A stretch of 64,000 bases of DNA from an uncultured Opitutia bacterium (GTDB lineage: Bacteria > Verrucomicrobiota > Verrucomicrobiia > Opitutales > Opitutaceae): NCBI GenBank assembly GCA_903862955.1, contig CAIPAH010000025.1:17809-81808 (forward strand). The letters are read 5' to 3'. Made by a program: the position numbers and the translations under genes. Below, in pieces: positions 26,010-34,390 of the stretch. A model generated the notes under the pieces. That model was given only the letters and a program-made list of their open reading frames with translations. It searched no databases and was not told the DNA's origin. Position 1 is the first letter of the stretch; every line of letters begins with the position of its first letter.

Positions 26010-26023
26010 GGGATTCAACGGAG
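25965..26023. repeat. Direct repeat copy B (3' end of clc)
   Basis: A degenerate copy of the rnpB 5' end and flank (23350-23408), in the same orientation and 2.6 kb away: 49 of 59 identical by hand alignment. It supplies the last 14 codons and stop of the chloride transporter gene and runs on past the stop. Confidence 0.75.
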
Positions 26024-26066
26024 CCCCAGGCCAAAGCCAAGCTGGGGCAGGTCAAGCCGTGCTGCA

Positions 26067-27509
26067 TCATTCCGCGCCTGCCGCGGTCGAGAGCGTGAAA
26101 AAAAACGTGGCGCCGGCGCCGGGCAGGGACTCGGCCCAGATGCGGCCGCCATGCCGCTCGATGACGCGGCGCACCGTGGCCAGACCCACGCCGGTGCCTT
26201 CAAACTCGTGGGCGTGGTGGAGCCGCTGAAAGACGCCGAACAGCTTGTCCGCGTCCTTCATGTCAAAACCGACCCCGTTATCCCGCACGAAATAGACCGG
26301 GACACTTTCTTTCTGGTCTTCGGCCAGGCCGACCTCGATCAGCGTTTGCGCGCGGGGCCGGGAATACTTGAGCGCATTGGAGAGGAGGTTGACGAAAACG
26401 ATCCGCAGCAGGGCGGGATCGCCCTCCGCCGGGGGCAGCGACCCGAGCCGCAGGTCGACGCTGCGCCCGCTGCGCTCGCCGGCCAGATCCTGAAACGCTT
26501 CGCGGCAGAGCTGGCCCAGGTCAACGGTCTGGCGGGTCAGTGCCTGCCGGCCGAGCCGGGAAAAGGCCAGCAGGGCGTCGATCAGCTCACTCATCTGCGC
26601 CGAACCGTCACGTATCATCCGGAGGTGGCGTTGCGCCTCGGCCGGCGGCAGGTGAGCCCGCGCATCCAGCAGCACGTCGGCCAGCCCCGCGATGGCGCGC
26701 AGCGGCGTCCGCAGGTCGTGCGCCGCCGAGGAGCCGAAGGCCTCCAGCTCGTCGTTGGCCGACTCCAGCTCCGCGGTCCGCTCCCGCACGCGTTTTTCCA
26801 GCAGTTCGTTCTGCGCCTGGATCTGCTCCAGCATGTGGTTGAAGGCGTCGGTCAGCAGGCCCAGCTCGTCCCGGCCGTGCTTCCGCGCCCGCACGGTGTA
26901 GTCCTGCCGGTCGGACACAGCCTGGGCGGTTTCCGCGAGAGCGAGGATCGGCCGCGAGATCTGCTGCTGCAGCTTCCGCGACAGCGTGTAGGCCACGAGG
27001 GACGAAACCACCACGACCAGGATCGCGATGCCGCCATACAGCCGGAACCGCTCACGCATCGCCTCCATGTCGGACTCCAGGTAAATCGTGCCGAGCCGCT
27101 GACTGCCTTTCACCTGCACGACCGGCGCGAACCCGCTCAGGTGCCCGTCCGCGAACCGGTAGCCGTCCGCGCCGGGGCGTGCGGGAAAAAAGCGCTCGGG
27201 GGCATCGACGGGATAGCGGGCAAACAGCGCCCCCCGCTGGTCGTAAAGCGCCGCCGCCACGATGTGGTGCTCCGCCTTCAGCGCGCGGAGGATTTCCCCG
27301 GCGTCGGTCTGGTTGTCGAAGGCCAGCGCGGCGGTGCTGTTGGTGGCGATGATCTCACCGAGCGTGGAAAGCTGGCGCACCGCGGTTTGGCGGAAGGTGG
27401 AAAACTCATAGGCCAGGAAGGTCGCGCAGGTCAGCACGAGCACGACACCGCTGGTGGCCAGAATGATGGCCATCAGCTTGCGCTGGATCGGGATATCCTC
27501 GAACGCCAT
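26067..27509 (-). CDS. Sensor histidine kinase with CHASE8-like periplasmic domain
   Basis: A 480-residue membrane kinase. TM1 is at about 12-33. The periplasmic domain (34-155), with LGEIIATNSTAALAFDNQTDAGEILRALKAEHHIVAAALYD, resembles the CHASE8 sensor of YfiN. TM2 is at about 157-175. A HAMP segment (175-228), a coiled coil (230-258), HisKA with H-box AHDLRTPLRA (phospho-acceptor His264) and HATPase_c (N-box NLLSNALKYS, G1 DNGVGFD, G2 GTGVGLA) follow. It is the last gene of the operon with the YfiR-like protein and TonB receptor. The likely partner is the response regulator at the operon start. It starts 2 bp after the yfiR-like stop. Confidence 0.9.
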   Translation of the reverse strand: MAFEDIPIQRKLMAIILATSGVVLVLTCATFLAYEFSTFRQTAVRQLSTLGEIIATNSTAALAFDNQTDAGEILRALKAEHHIVAAALYDQRGALFARYPVDAPERFFPARPGADGYRFADGHLSGFAPVVQVKGSQRLGTIYLESDMEAMRERFRLYGGIAILVVVVSSLVAYTLSRKLQQQISRPILALAETAQAVSDRQDYTVRARKHGRDELGLLTDAFNHMLEQIQAQNELLEKRVRERTAELESANDELEAFGSSAAHDLRTPLRAIAGLADVLLDARAHLPPAEAQRHLRMIRDGSAQMSELIDALLAFSRLGRQALTRQTVDLGQLCREAFQDLAGERSGRSVDLRLGSLPPAEGDPALLRIVFVNLLSNALKYSRPRAQTLIEVGLAEDQKESVPVYFVRDNGVGFDMKDADKLFGVFQRLHHAHEFEGTGVGLATVRRVIERHGGRIWAESLPGAGATFFFTLSTAAGAE

Positions 27510-27511
27510 GG

Positions 27512-28108
27512 CTAGTCGGGCTCCTGCACCACGACCATCGCGGGCCGGAGCAGCTTGGAGCTGATCGTCAGGCTGGCGCCCTTGGCCGCCTCCACGTTGA
27601 TTCTCAGGCGGATCTTGTTCTTGACGGTGACAAACTGGATGATCCCGCCCTGGCGGATGAAACCGTCGAAGTCCGCCACGGTCAGGATCCCGAGCGCCCG
27701 CAGCCGGGGCGCCATGCTTTCGAAATGCCCGGCCTCCGAACGGCTGATGAAAAGGATATGGCAGGCCGTGATGTCCTCGATCCGCCGGAAGCGGCGAGCC
27801 ACCAGCGGATGGGTGCCGATCCGCTCCCCTTGCACCGCCTCATCGAGATAGGGGCCAAACGGATCGTCGCCCACCACGCCGATCACGATCGGCGCCTGGT
27901 CCCCGCCGAGGACCTTCGGCGGCCACTCGACAAACTGGGCGAAATTGAAGAGGAAGACCGCCTTCACCTGGTATTCCGGCGTCGGCGGGGTTTGCGCGCG
28001 AGCCAGGGCCCCGGCCCCACCCAGCAGCGTGAGCGCCATCAGGCCCGCGACCCGCAGGGCACGACCGAGCGGAACCCGACGGGATCGTGGAGGATTCAGA
28101 AACGCCAT
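27512..28108 (-). CDS. YfiR-like (DUF4154) periplasmic protein
   Basis: A 198-residue exported protein. The signal peptide runs to about residue 38 (LMALTLLGGAGALARAQ), followed by the DUF4154/YfiR domain: EYQVKAVFLFNFAQFVEWPP, PIVIGVVGDDPFGPYLDEAVQG, CHILFISRSEAGHF, VADFDGFIRQGGIIQFVTVKNKIRLRINVEAAKGA. In Pseudomonas YfiR is a periplasmic redox-responsive repressor that binds the CHASE8-type sensor domain of the diguanylate cyclase YfiN. Here the next gene encodes a histidine kinase with such a domain, so this protein probably controls that kinase. The start at 28108 overlaps the receptor 3' end by 13 bp. The frame further upstream is antisense noise. Confidence 0.86.
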   Translation of the reverse strand: MAFLNPPRSRRVPLGRALRVAGLMALTLLGGAGALARAQTPPTPEYQVKAVFLFNFAQFVEWPPKVLGGDQAPIVIGVVGDDPFGPYLDEAVQGERIGTHPLVARRFRRIEDITACHILFISRSEAGHFESMAPRLRALGILTVADFDGFIRQGGIIQFVTVKNKIRLRINVEAAKGASLTISSKLLRPAMVVVQEPD

Positions 28109-30075
28109 GTCGCTTTGCCGTAAAGGCTGCGCTGGATCTCGCGGCGCGAGAGCGGGGAATTGAATTCCGGATGGTGGTCGTGGAGCAGGTTTTGCCCGAC
28201 AAGGGAGAATTCCCAGGCGGGCGTGGGATGCCAGCCGACCCGCAGGTCCAGCTCGGTGTAGCCGGGCAGCTGCTGGGTGTTGATCGGCCCGACATAACGC
28301 AGCGCGGCGTCCGTCTCCCAGTTCGCCGTCCAGTCCCATTGCGAGCGCAGGGAGAACTGATGATTCGGATCCATCGCAATGCTGCGGCTGGTGCCCCGGT
28401 CCGGGCTGCCCGGCTGGGGCTCGCTCCCGACGCGCAGTTCGGTCCAGCCCGCGCGCAGCCTCCACCAGGCCGTGGCCTGCCAGTCCGCCGTCAGCTCCGC
28501 GCCCAGGGAATAGCCCTCGAGGCCGCTGCTCAGCACCGCCGGAAAAGCGGCGGGTGGGCTGAGCGGCTCCAGGCTGCGCAGGTCATTGTAGTCGTTGTAA
28601 TAGGTCGCGAGGGAGAGGGCCAGTTGCGGGTCGATCTGCACGCGGTAACCCACCTCATAGGCGATGAGTTTTTCCGAGACGACATTGGGGCCGCCGGCGA
28701 TGTTGTAGGGCGGCGTGGCCGGGGAATACAGGTCCGTGTCCACCCGCGAGGGTGTGCGCACGGCGCGCGACACCGCCGCCCACAGCGTGCTCACCCGGTC
28801 CGGCGTGAAGGCCAGACGCACGCTCGGCTCAAATTCAAGGCCGGTGTAGTCGTTGTACTCGACCTTGGTGCCCACGGTCAGGTGCAGCCGGTCCTCCACC
28901 AGCGCAATCTTGTCCTGGATGAAGAGATTGGACCAGTCGCGCGAAACCTGGGGCGGCAGGAAGGCGTTGGCCGGCGTGTTCACGATGTCGTCGTCCACCT
29001 CGCGGAAACCGAAGCCCCAGACAATGTCATGGGCTTGGCCCACCGGGAAGCGGTGCTGGAAATCGATGTCGTAGGTATCCAGTGCCTGGATGAAGGATCC
29101 CGGGATGTTGCGGTAGGTATGGTCGTAATACACCTGCAGCTGCAGGTCGGAATTCTCCGCGAAGGTGTGCGTCCACCGGCCGATGACATTGCCGCCGCTC
29201 ATGCGGGTGTCGTCCGGCCCCGCGCGGGTGGCGGCCCCCGAATACAAGTCACCCTGGAGCGTCAGCGCGTTGCCAGCCGCGGCGTCCCAGTCGACGCGGA
29301 ACCCGCCCTGGCCCACGTTCCAGGCATCGTTGCCGCTCTGGCCGTTCGGCCTCACCGTGTCGCCACGGTCAAAGTATTTGCCGTAGATCCGGTAGTAGAC
29401 CCCGGGCGCCAGCTCGCCGCCATAACGCAGCCCGTAGGAGTCTTGCAACTCGGTGCCGACCCCGGCCTCCAGCAGTCCACCCTGGGTTTCCTTGGCACTC
29501 TTGCTGATGACATTGATGACGCCGTTGACCGCGTTCGCACCCCATTGCGTTGCCCCGGGTCCGCTGATCACCTCAATCCGGTCGAGGTCGGCCAGCAGCG
29601 TATCCTGCACGTCCCAATAGACGCCGGCAAACAGCGGCGTATAGACCGAGCGGCCGTCAATCATGACGAGCATCTTGTTCGCGAACACATTGTTGAAACC
29701 GCGCGAGGTGATCGCCCACTGGCGCGCATCGATCTGGGCGACCTCGAGGTTGGTGGCTTGGCGCAGGGCCTCGGGAATGCTGGTGGCGCCCGACCGGCGG
29801 ATGTCGTCGGCCGTCACAACCTGGATCGCCGACGCGACCTCGGACAATTTTTCGGGGCTCTTTGAAACCGAGGTGACCTCGATATCCATCAGCTGGTCGA
29901 CACTCAGTTTCTTAAGGGCGAGGGGTTCAGGCAGCACGGGTTGGGTCTGGCCGGCGGCACTCGCGGCGAAACCCATCGCAGCCACCGTCGCACCCGCCAT
30001 CGCCGTGCACCACCGCCAGCCGGCCGGTCGCCGGCAAGGTTCAGGGTGGGATGGCGGAGGCGCGGGCGGAGTCAT
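28096..30075 (-). CDS. TonB-dependent receptor of a signalling operon
   Basis: A 659-residue outer-membrane receptor. The N-terminal signal region (MAGATVAAMGFAASAAGQ) is preceded by a Pro-rich start. The segment LALKKLSVDQLMDIEVTSVSK is followed by the plug (SEVASAIQVVTADDIRRSGATSIPEALRQATNLEVAQ, GRSVYTPLFAGVYWDVQDTLLADLDRIEVISGPGATQWGANAVNGVINVISK). The barrel is short and ends in SLYGKATWRF. The KLSVDQLMDIEVTSVSK start is typical of receptors found next to DUF4154 proteins. It is not a plain uptake receptor: its neighbours are regulatory, so a sensing or gated-signal role is inferred. A start at one of the internal Mets before the signal peptide is possible. Confidence 0.88.
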   Translation of the reverse strand: MTPPAPPPSHPEPCRRPAGWRWCTAMAGATVAAMGFAASAAGQTQPVLPEPLALKKLSVDQLMDIEVTSVSKSPEKLSEVASAIQVVTADDIRRSGATSIPEALRQATNLEVAQIDARQWAITSRGFNNVFANKMLVMIDGRSVYTPLFAGVYWDVQDTLLADLDRIEVISGPGATQWGANAVNGVINVISKSAKETQGGLLEAGVGTELQDSYGLRYGGELAPGVYYRIYGKYFDRGDTVRPNGQSGNDAWNVGQGGFRVDWDAAAGNALTLQGDLYSGAATRAGPDDTRMSGGNVIGRWTHTFAENSDLQLQVYYDHTYRNIPGSFIQALDTYDIDFQHRFPVGQAHDIVWGFGFREVDDDIVNTPANAFLPPQVSRDWSNLFIQDKIALVEDRLHLTVGTKVEYNDYTGLEFEPSVRLAFTPDRVSTLWAAVSRAVRTPSRVDTDLYSPATPPYNIAGGPNVVSEKLIAYEVGYRVQIDPQLALSLATYYNDYNDLRSLEPLSPPAAFPAVLSSGLEGYSLGAELTADWQATAWWRLRAGWTELRVGSEPQPGSPDRGTSRSIAMDPNHQFSLRSQWDWTANWETDAALRYVGPINTQQLPGYTELDLRVGWHPTPAWEFSLVGQNLLHDHHPEFNSPLSRREIQRSLYGKATWRF

Positions 30076-30169
30076 GGGGTCCTCATTCGGTCGAAACCGT
30101 TACGTCAGTGAACGGTCGCACCAACGCAAGGGTGATCTCGGGTGGCGGGTCGCGGGCGCCGCAGCCACG

Positions 30170-30853
30170 TCAAACCCCGTGCTGCCGGTCATTCCACAGG
30201 GTCGCCTCGCGCAGCACCGCATTCGCATCCAGCAGCCCGAGCTTCGTCTTGATCCGCTCATCATACGTTTCGATTGTCTTGATGCTGACCTTGAGATGCT
30301 CGGCGATCTGCCGCGTCTTGCGGCCCTGGCCGCGCAGGCGGAAAACTTCCATTTCGCGGTCGCTCAGCACTTCCTCCGGCTTGCCTCCGCGTTGCGCGCC
30401 ATTGTTATACATCCGCCCGGCCAGTTGCGCGGCCATGGCCACGCTCGCGTAGAATTTCCCTCCCAGCACCGCCCGGATGGCCGCAATGATCTGCGCCCCC
30501 GATTCGCGCTTCACGACGTAGCCATGCGCCCCGGCCCGCAGGGCCCGTTCCACCACGCTGACCTCGTCGATCATCGACAACACCAGCATCCGCAGCGCGG
30601 GAAATCGCGCCTTCAGGTCCTTGATCAAGTCCATCCCTGAGCTGCGGGGCAGGGAAAGGTCCACGACCATGAGGTCCGGCCGGGCCGAGGGCACCGCGGC
30701 GAGCGCGGCCGCGGCATCCTCCGCCTGGCCGCAAATTTCCAGGTCCGGTTCCAGCGCCACCAAGCTCGCCAGCCATTCGCGCACGAGGGGATGGTCGTCG
30801 ACCAGGAACACCCGCCGCCGCGCGGGCTTGCCGGTGGGGAGTGCATGTTTCAT
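30170..30853 (-). CDS. NarL/FixJ-type (LuxR) response regulator
   Basis: A 227-residue two-component regulator. The receiver domain (about 14-130) has acidic pair Asp19-Asp20, phospho-acceptor Asp65 (VVDLSLP) and the Lys of GYVVKRES. A LuxR-type helix-turn-helix follows (about 160-220: LSDREMEVFRLRGQGRKTRQIAEHLKVSIKTIETYDERIKTKLGL). It is the first gene of the operon with the TonB receptor, YfiR-like protein and histidine kinase, and is the likely phosphorylation target of that kinase. Self-regulation through the 458-bp upstream region is plausible but not visible as a clear operator. Confidence 0.93.
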   Translation of the reverse strand: MKHALPTGKPARRRVFLVDDHPLVREWLASLVALEPDLEICGQAEDAAAALAAVPSARPDLMVVDLSLPRSSGMDLIKDLKARFPALRMLVLSMIDEVSVVERALRAGAHGYVVKRESGAQIIAAIRAVLGGKFYASVAMAAQLAGRMYNNGAQRGGKPEEVLSDREMEVFRLRGQGRKTRQIAEHLKVSIKTIETYDERIKTKLGLLDANAVLREATLWNDRQHGV

Positions 30854-31311
30854 CGGGTCGATCCCTTCATGACGTGACGTTCACAGGCCGGCCGTCGCCG
30901 GGCGACGCCTGCCGGGTGGACCGCGTGATGCCTGGATTCATGCCGGTCTCTTATGGGCGCCTCCCGGGCATGGCAAATTTTCAATTGCAGCCTCGGCGGC
31001 AGCTTGTCGACCAGCGCCCCACCCACCCCATTCCACCGGACTTCGCGCGCCCAAGCTGGCCGGAAATCCAGCGCCAGGGTCGGGCACCTTGTCAGGTGCG
31101 ACCCCACAGCCAATTCTGGCGGCACCGGACATACATCCGCTTGGTTGAATGGTAGGATGGGGAATTCACACCCCGGCCTTTCCCCCGACCGATGGTCCCC
31201 GCTGCTTCCTTAACCGCCCGATCATCAACCTGTGCGGAGCCATGCGCCTGAGCCGCCACCCACCCCGCGCGGGATCGTTGGGCGGATATCCCGCCCCGTC
31301 CCGCATCAGGC
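30854..31311. other. Divergent intergenic region
   Basis: 458 bp between the response regulator (minus) and the MipA/OmpV gene (plus). I see no convincing coding frame, no tRNA and no strong hairpin. It should contain both promoters. Confidence 0.4.
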
Positions 31312-32109
31312 ATGATCGAGGGAAAACCCATGCATAGGGCGGCAGGTAAAGCCTGCCTGTGCGCGCTGGGTTCCATGGCTCTGCTCGCCCAGCCGAAGGC
31401 GCTCGTGGCAGCGGAAACGGGCTGGCATTTCAATCTCGGAGCCGGCGTGGTGTGGGCCCCGAAATATCCCGGCTCGGATAAAATCACGGCCTTCCCTTTC
31501 CCTGATTTCGAAGCGACCTATGGCGACTGGTTCTTCGCCACGCCGGTTGATGGGATCGGCGCGGGCTTTCAGCCGGTGGAAAATCTCACCCTGAGCGTGG
31601 CCCTCGGCGTGAACCTTGAGGAGCGCAAAGCCGCGGACGACCCGCGCCTCACCGGGCTCAAGGATGCGGGCTACACCCCCGATGCGAGGTTCGACGCACG
31701 CTTCGAAACCAAGGGTTGCTTCATCGAAGGCACTCTCCGCTCGCGGCTCGGCGCGGCCGCGGGCCGGGGCACCGAACTCGAGATCGACGCCGGCCGCTTG
31801 TTTCTCGTGCAGGGGCCGCATTACGTGTCCACCGGGCTGACCGTCTCGTTCATGGACGAAACCTACGCCCGGACTTTCTTCGGCATTTCCCCGGATCAGG
31901 CAGCCGTCAGCGGGCTGCGCCCCTTCCCGGCCCAACGCGGCCTGAAGGATGTGGGCGGATTCGTCGAATGCAGCCGGGCGCTGAGCCAGCACTGGGAGCT
32001 CTACGCCCGCGTGCAGATCTCGCTGTTGCAGCCCCGCGCCGCGGAAAGTCCGGTTGTGCTCCGGACACTCCAGCCCAGCTTGGTCCTGACTACCGCCTAT
32101 CGTTTCTGA
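31312..32109 (+). CDS. MipA/OmpV family outer-membrane protein
   Basis: A 265-residue outer-membrane beta-barrel. A signal peptide (CLCALGSMALLAQPKALVAAE) is followed by the family start WHFNLGAGVVWAPKYPGSDKITAFPFPDFEATYGDWFFAT, the stretch VDGIGAGFQPVENLTLSVALGVNLEERK, and a C-terminal strand LQPSLVLTTAYRF ending in Phe for Bam-dependent insertion. MipA in E. coli scaffolds murein synthesis; most homologues are uncharacterised. A second ATG at 31330 may be the true start because the signal peptide begins there. The gene stands alone between a signalling operon and an oxygenase gene. Confidence 0.87.
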   Translation: MIEGKPMHRAAGKACLCALGSMALLAQPKALVAAETGWHFNLGAGVVWAPKYPGSDKITAFPFPDFEATYGDWFFATPVDGIGAGFQPVENLTLSVALGVNLEERKAADDPRLTGLKDAGYTPDARFDARFETKGCFIEGTLRSRLGAAAGRGTELEIDAGRLFLVQGPHYVSTGLTVSFMDETYARTFFGISPDQAAVSGLRPFPAQRGLKDVGGFVECSRALSQHWELYARVQISLLQPRAAESPVVLRTLQPSLVLTTAYRF

Positions 32110-32210
32110 TTTCCTACCATGTCCCTTTCGTGCCGACTTCCGCTGCTTCCTTTTGATCGCCAGGCCAGCAATTGTGCGTACCTGGACAGAAACCTTTGGA
32201 TTAGACGCCC

Positions 32211-33194
32211 ATGACCACCTACCAAGGCCCCAGTTTTCAACTCGTCGACACGATCACCGCGGAGGAACTCGCCGCGCAGGGCGGCTTTCGACCCCGGGCC
32301 CGGCCGCTGCTGGTGAAGGGCGCAGTCAAGGCCTGGCCCGCGTGGGAAAACTGGTCGTTTGCCGGGCTCGCCGGTTACAATCACGGGGACGGCAAGGAAA
32401 TCGTGGCCACGTTTCAAAACGGGCTCGTCGAGCAGGGCGTCACCCGCCAGCCCGTTGTCCAGCCCGTGGGCCCTTACCTGCACGAGCTCGACGCGGCAGC
32501 GGCGAAAATCCGCGCGAACTGGAGCCAGGATACCGGGCTGTGCCCCGATCGCGTCTGGAAGCAGCTGTCACCCGGCGAGAAATTTCACCTCAACTGGGCT
32601 CACTTGGAATCCTTCGAGCCCAACAAGGTCTACCTCGCCCAGTGGGACATCCTGAACGAGTTTCCGGAGCTCCGGAAGGATTTCGCCATCCGCTCGCTTT
32701 GGAAGGGCTGGCGGTGGACCTGGGAATACACCTTCATCGGGCCGGCGAACACGGTGACGGGCCTGCACTATGATTTTCCCAACAACTGGTTCTGCCAGGT
32801 GCGCGGGGTGAAGGAATTCCTGCTCTTCCCGCCTGAAAACAGGCCCCACATGTGCGAGTCGTTGAAATACGACTGGGGCGCAACACTCAGCGACATCAAT
32901 ATTTCCAAGCTCGCGGAACAACCGCGGGAAAGTGCCGCCTTCGCCAAAGCCAGCGGCCTGTATGCCCGCGTCGAACCGGGCGATGCGCTCTTCGTGCCCA
33001 AGCAGACGTGGCACTGCGTCGTGGCCTTGGAACCCTCGATCAGTCTCGCCGTTTTTGGCCTGACCCTGCCCGAGATCATCCTGGGCGGCGGTCCATCGGA
33101 GTGCCGCAGCCTGCTGCACAAGCTGCATCTCTACCGCTGGGGCAACTGCACCTGCCACAAGATGGCGGCGCCACCCGCTCGGAAACCGGCCTGA
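32211..33194 (+). CDS. JmjC/cupin-8 type Fe(II)/2-oxoglutarate oxygenase
   Basis: A 327-residue JmjC-type protein. The iron-binding facial triad is visible as His186-x-Asp188 in TGLHYDFPNNWFCQVRG and distal His268 in VPKQTWHCVVAL. Lys201 in GVKEFLLFPP could bind 2-oxoglutarate. The double-stranded beta-helix (about 170-290) follows an N-terminal part with RPLLVKGAVKAWPAWENW, common to the cupin-8 group (FIH-like hydroxylases and tRNA/peptide-modifying enzymes). The C-terminal tail YRWGNCTCHK has a CxC that could bind metal. It faces the MFS gene tail to tail with a 17-bp gap. The substrate is unknown; a protein or small-molecule hydroxylase are both possible. Confidence 0.82.
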   Translation: MTTYQGPSFQLVDTITAEELAAQGGFRPRARPLLVKGAVKAWPAWENWSFAGLAGYNHGDGKEIVATFQNGLVEQGVTRQPVVQPVGPYLHELDAAAAKIRANWSQDTGLCPDRVWKQLSPGEKFHLNWAHLESFEPNKVYLAQWDILNEFPELRKDFAIRSLWKGWRWTWEYTFIGPANTVTGLHYDFPNNWFCQVRGVKEFLLFPPENRPHMCESLKYDWGATLSDINISKLAEQPRESAAFAKASGLYARVEPGDALFVPKQTWHCVVALEPSISLAVFGLTLPEIILGGGPSECRSLLHKLHLYRWGNCTCHKMAAPPARKPA

Positions 33195-33211
33195 GGAACC
33201 GTCCGGCCGGT

Positions 33212-34345
33212 TCATGGCCGCCGCGGCGCCAGTTTCAGCCGGAAGGCAAAGCCCCAGCCGAAAACCGCCAGCGTGCCAAAGATCCAGGCCACCCCGGACA
33301 ACAGCGAAGCATCCACCGCAAGTCCGCCCAGCACGGGCCCGATGACCGATCCCGCGGTGTAACCCAGCACCATCAGCGTCGTCGCCACCACCACCTGCCG
33401 CTCGGGAAACTGTTGCGCGGTGCCCGTCATCGCGAGGGTGTACAGGCAGCCGCTCGCGCCGCCCCAAACCAAGCCCAGGACCCAGAGCAGCAGCGGCCAA
33501 AACCCCGCAAGGGGCAGCGCGGCCAGGCTCAGCACCAGCGCGCCCAGCCCCCACAGCATGACTCCACGCGTCCCGCGCCGGTCCGCCACCCGCCCCAGTG
33601 GGTGCTGGACGGCAAAGGAACCCGCCGCCATCACCCCGGGCAAGGCCACCGCCGCCGCGCCCGACCAGCCCAGCCCAAGCGCGATGAGCGTGCCCACGGT
33701 GTGGGTGCCATTCTCGAACAATCCGCCCAGGAAGGCCACGATCCCCAATCCCCCGGCCTTCCGCCACACGGCCCAACGGTCCGCATCATCGGTGTCATCC
33801 TCCGCCACCACCGGGAGCGGCTGCCCGATCAAAGGCAGGCTCGACAACCCGGCGAGTGCCGCCGCGCCGAAAAACACGGCCCGCGGCCAGGCCGCGAACG
33901 CCGCGGAAATGAACGGCCCCGCGGCGAACGCGATGCCCATCCCCGCCTGAAACAGCCCGAGCCAGGCCCCTTTCCGGTCAGCCGGTGCCCCGGTGGCGAT
34001 CAGGCTGTCCGTCAACGGCCACGTCAGCGCCCCACCCAGGCCCAGCAGCACAAAGGCCGCGGCCCAGATCCATGGCGACGACGCCCACGCACAGCTGACA
34101 AACCCCACCACCGCCAGCGATTTGCCTGTCTGGTACGTCCGCATGGCGCCGAAACGCACCACGAGCGCAGGCTGAAACGGCGCCAGCAGCAGCACGCCGC
34201 CGAAAATCAGCGCCGACAGCAGGCCGATCTGCGCCGGGCCCAACCCCTGCCGTTCCATCACGGTCACCGCCAGCGGCTGCACGCCCGCAAACCCACCCAG
34301 GCTCACCAGCGTGGAGAGACAAAGCAGACGGAGCGTTTTATTCAT
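33212..34345 (-). CDS. MFS transporter
   Basis: A 377-residue, 12-helix major facilitator protein with two six-helix halves separated by a charged loop (PVVAEDDTDDADRWAVWRKAG, about 180-205). The motif A region between TM2 and TM3 is degenerate (LVVRFGAMRTYQTGKSL), but that between TM8 and TM9 is recognisable (GRVADRRGTRGVM). The overall form is of a small drug or metabolite exporter. It lies 45 bp downstream of the thioester-reductase gene in the same direction, so it may export the product of the ketosynthase mini-cluster. The substrate cannot be read. Confidence 0.82.
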   Translation of the reverse strand: MNKTLRLLCLSTLVSLGGFAGVQPLAVTVMERQGLGPAQIGLLSALIFGGVLLLAPFQPALVVRFGAMRTYQTGKSLAVVGFVSCAWASSPWIWAAAFVLLGLGGALTWPLTDSLIATGAPADRKGAWLGLFQAGMGIAFAAGPFISAAFAAWPRAVFFGAAALAGLSSLPLIGQPLPVVAEDDTDDADRWAVWRKAGGLGIVAFLGGLFENGTHTVGTLIALGLGWSGAAAVALPGVMAAGSFAVQHPLGRVADRRGTRGVMLWGLGALVLSLAALPLAGFWPLLLWVLGLVWGGASGCLYTLAMTGTAQQFPERQVVVATTLMVLGYTAGSVIGPVLGGLAVDASLLSGVAWIFGTLAVFGWGFAFRLKLAPRRP

Positions 34346-34390
34346 CGGCGGCCGGTCCGGCAGCGGGGCGAAAGCCGCCCGGCTCAGGGC

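Noticed and set aside
30854..31311. Short frames in the gap between response regulator and MipA gene
   Set aside because: No ribosome site, no plausible composition, and no continuity between overlapping frames.
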